From: an uncultured Oscillospiraceae bacterium
GTDB lineage: Bacteria; Bacillota; Clostridia; Oscillospirales; Oscillospiraceae
Direction of reading: 5' to 3'
Assembly (NCBI GenBank): GCA_934615645.1
Contig: CAKTTR010000013.1
Coordinates: 1-35,839 of the forward strand
DNA: 35,839 nucleotides
Made by a program: the position numbers and the translations under genes. The notes under the pieces are model-generated. The model saw only the letters and a program-made list of their open reading frames with translations. It did not search any database and was not told the DNA's origin. This document shows, piece after piece, positions 33,594 through 35,839 of the stretch (positions are counted from its first letter, which is position 1; every line of letters begins with the position of its first letter).

Positions 33594-35839
33594 CTACACT
33601 TGAACGGGCTGCGCAAAGTGAATGATCCTTACACGCTGCACCTCATTATTGGAAAAGAAGAATACATCGTCTTTCTTTCGCTCCCCCTTAAACTGCCTGC
33701 TGGCTGACAGGCCCACGTCGAGCACCTTCAGATTCTGTAAGCTCTCTGCTACAATAAGCGTTCCGTTTTCCTTCACCGCTTTCAAAACCTCCGCGCCCAT
33801 AATAGGGACTTTTGCATTTTCAATCCCAGTCAGCACAAAGCAAAAATGCACGATGCGGTACTTCCCGATCAGAAGTTTAAACATCTCAAGGGCCTTTCGA
33901 TCCCCGCTGATTGTCTCAACAAAGGCCGCACCGTTCGCGACCAACGCAACCTGTGGCATTTTCTGCAGGCAGGCATCACCCTCAGACATCACGCGCTCAT
34001 ATCTGCTTGCCATTTCATCTACCAAGTGCTGCACCAATTCCAGATACTGTGGCGCAAGCTTTCTGTATTCTTTTACGTGCGCTTGGTACGCAGCGAGTTC
34101 TCCGCTGATATCATCTGCAATATAGACCTCAGCCTCTTCTGCCCAAAGTGACTGGAACAGGCCATTCAGAATGTTCCTGTTCTCATCCTCGCGCGGGCAA
34201 ACAACGCCCAGCGTTGCCGTTTTGGCAAATGCAAGTCTCACCGGCGTCACAGAATTATAGTCAACACCAAAGGTCCATGTGCCTTGCGGTCCGGCACCAT
34301 ATTCTGCTGCAATGTACTGCGCAGAAAGGATCTCCGGAATCGTCGGTATGCGCTTTGCGCGCGCACTTTGATTCTGCGCATTGCTTTGCGTCACAAAGGT
34401 TTCCAGTTCGGCAACACGCTGGAATTCTTTTTCCCCCTCAAAGGCACGGTATATCTGGCTTTCCAGCACTTCCTTATCCATACAGATCATGCAGCGGCCA
34501 GGGATGTTATACGGCTGTAATTTTGAGTTTCCAAACAGTGTTGTATAATCTGCAGTGTCGTTGCAATGGAATGCGATCTTTACATCGAAATTTGATAAAT
34601 ACTTATAACCAATGCCCGTTGTTTGCCCATTGGTCGCGATCACACTGATCCCCACTGACAATCCCTCCCGGCAAATCGGAAGCAGCGGATCCGTATCCAT
34701 AAGATATAGTTCACGCAGCAAGCCAATATTGTCGATCAAGAGTATGATCTGTGGCAGGTCCTTTCTCCCAGATTCTAAATAAGACGCAAACGACGAAACA
34801 CCTGCATCTGCAAGGAGCTGTTTCCTTCGCTGCACTTCATTGCTCAACAGTTTGAACAGATTCTTCACTTTTTCAGGATCATTCGCACAGACGACACCGC
34901 CAACATGGTGCAAAGAATCGAAATTCTGCAGTACCATTGAGCCAAAATCTGCGATATAGATCACCGCTTCTTTGGGGGTATACTGCGATGCGACAGCTCG
35001 TACGATCGTCTGCAGTAAGTTGGTTTTTCCTGTTTGCGGTGCACCGATCACAATGGCATTACTTTGCGTAAATTTCAGACAAACCTCACCCTGATATTGC
35101 ATCTCGGGCGCATCATACATCCCCACGCTCACCCCAACACCGGATTTTACCTTGCTACCGTGGAACGCGATCACCTCCGGCAGCTCTGGTAGGCAAATAT
35201 CCGGGAGCTTGGGGAGGTTGATCTGGGTGCAGTGGTCTGTCACATAGCGGACAATGGCGTCGAGTTGTGTTACGCTGCCTTCGGTACGTTGTTTCTTCTG
35301 CGTATAGACTGGGACGCGCTTGCCCTGTTCGGTCAGCTGGTAAATCGTAAACTCGCGCACATTTGTATCATCCGTGCATTCCGGCGCGCCGCTGTAGGCG
35401 GATTGGAACAGCTCGAAAATCTCGTTGTTGCCGACCTGCAGATAGGCACGGCCCGGCTCTTTGATCTCCGCAGCCAGCGGCGACCGCAGGACCTCGTTGC
35501 TGTCGCTCTGGCTCTGCACCTTGAGGCAAAGCTTAAAGCGTGAGTTGCTCCAGATCTGTTCATTGACCTGCCCGGAGGGCTTTTGCGTCGCCAGGATCAG
35601 GTGCACACCTAAGCTGCGGCCGATCCGCGCCGCGGAGATCAGCTCCTTCATAAACTCCGGCTGCTCCGCCTTCAGCTCTGCAAACTCATCCACAATAATG
35701 ACCAGATGCGGCAGCGGGCTTTTTACCTGCCCCGCCTTGTATTTTCGAATGTACTTATCAATATGATTGACATCCGCCTCTGCAAACAGGCGCTGCCGCT
35801 TCTGCAGCTCTGCCTTGATGGATTTCAGCGACCGGTTGA
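33594..35839 (-). CDS. essC: Type VII secretion ATPase EssC, C-terminal part (runs off the window)
   Basis: About 747 codons visible; the frame stays open to the window edge. In order: the end of an FtsK/SpoIIIE ATPase domain with Walker B HLVIIVDEF (about 35710-35680) and ATQKPSGQVN; a linker (about 35280-35160); a second ATPase domain with Walker A GAPQTGKT (35045-35022) and Walker B IILLIDN; and a third, degenerate ATPase-like domain in which the P-loop region reads GVVCPREDEN. This is the D1-D2-D3 order of EssC, the motor of type VIIb secretion. Base composition changes between D1 and D2: single-line hand counts give 40/60 GC at 35461-35520, 34/60 at 35281-35340 and 26/60 at 34921-34980. 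Confidence 0.92.
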   Translation of the reverse strand, partial: NRSLKSIKAELQKRQRLFAEADVNHIDKYIRKYKAGQVKSPLPHLVIIVDEFAELKAEQPEFMKELISAARIGRSLGVHLILATQKPSGQVNEQIWSNSRFKLCLKVQSQSDSNEVLRSPLAAEIKEPGRAYLQVGNNEIFELFQSAYSGAPECTDDTNVREFTIYQLTEQGKRVPVYTQKKQRTEGSVTQLDAIVRYVTDHCTQINLPKLPDICLPELPEVIAFHGSKVKSGVGVSVGMYDAPEMQYQGEVCLKFTQSNAIVIGAPQTGKTNLLQTIVRAVASQYTPKEAVIYIADFGSMVLQNFDSLHHVGGVVCANDPEKVKNLFKLLSNEVQRRKQLLADAGVSSFASYLESGRKDLPQIILLIDNIGLLRELYLMDTDPLLPICREGLSVGISVIATNGQTTGIGYKYLSNFDVKIAFHCNDTADYTTLFGNSKLQPYNIPGRCMICMDKEVLESQIYRAFEGEKEFQRVAELETFVTQSNAQNQSARAKRIPTIPEILSAQYIAAEYGAGPQGTWTFGVDYNSVTPVRLAFAKTATLGVVCPREDENRNILNGLFQSLWAEEAEVYIADDISGELAAYQAHVKEYRKLAPQYLELVQHLVDEMASRYERVMSEGDACLQKMPQVALVANGAAFVETISGDRKALEMFKLLIGKYRIVHFCFVLTGIENAKVPIMGAEVLKAVKENGTLIVAESLQNLKVLDVGLSASRQFKGERKKDDVFFFSNNEVQRVRIIHFAQPVQV

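Overview
The window looks like a chromosomal segment of an endospore-forming Firmicute of the class Clostridia, probably Oscillospirales-like. It has high-GC coding DNA, AGGAGG-type ribosome binding sites, spo0A with 0A-like boxes, spoIID, rubrerythrin, and a type VIIb secretion locus. The genus cannot be named from the sequence alone. No tRNA, rRNA, insertion sequence or CRISPR array was seen.

Layout. (1) 1-3921, minus strand: the 5' end of rpoC and complete rpoB, with a good promoter at 4097-4125 and a structured leader of about 170 nt. (2) 3922-5084: rpoB leader and a possible short antisense RNA, then rubrerythrin plus a small ferredoxin-thioredoxin-reductase-like Fe-S protein (oxidative stress). 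(3) 5193-12511: aspartate-family amino acid biosynthesis. hom-lysC-asd run left and thrC plus an ApgM-type enzyme (candidate substitute for the missing homoserine kinase) run right from two interlocked divergent promoters. dapF follows behind a strong terminator. (4) 12754-13542: spo0A, master regulator of sporulation. (5) 13986-22597: molybdenum hydroxylase locus with two tandem paralogous Mo-subunits, one FAD subunit and one 2x[2Fe-2S] subunit, then a BMP-family lipoprotein, a TetR regulator and a guanine/cytidine-deaminase-like enzyme. This is most likely purine catabolism or salvage. (6) 22671-27033: GIY-YIG protein, spoIID, an anchored TPR/leucine-rich-repeat surface protein and a DUF554 membrane protein. 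(7) 27125-28970: a MarR regulator translationally coupled to citrate synthase, with a palindromic operator at the start site. (8) 29229-35839, minus strand: the 3' part of essC (cut by the window edge), a WXG100 protein, two small helical proteins, a predicted secreted cysteine amidase/peptidase effector, a 405-residue protein of unknown function and a cytosolic TPR protein.

Most noteworthy parts. The type VII cassette has lower GC than its surroundings, and the change falls inside essC between its ATPase domains. This suggests exchange of the essC 3' end together with a cognate effector module. The duplicated molybdenum subunits differ at a catalytic acidic position (Glu versus Asp). The hom/thrC promoters are interlocked, sharing one palindrome that supplies both -35 boxes. 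The rpoB leader can fold into a three-way junction and may be overlapped by an antisense transcript. No feature was verified by database search; all functional names rest on motifs and gene order read from the sequence.
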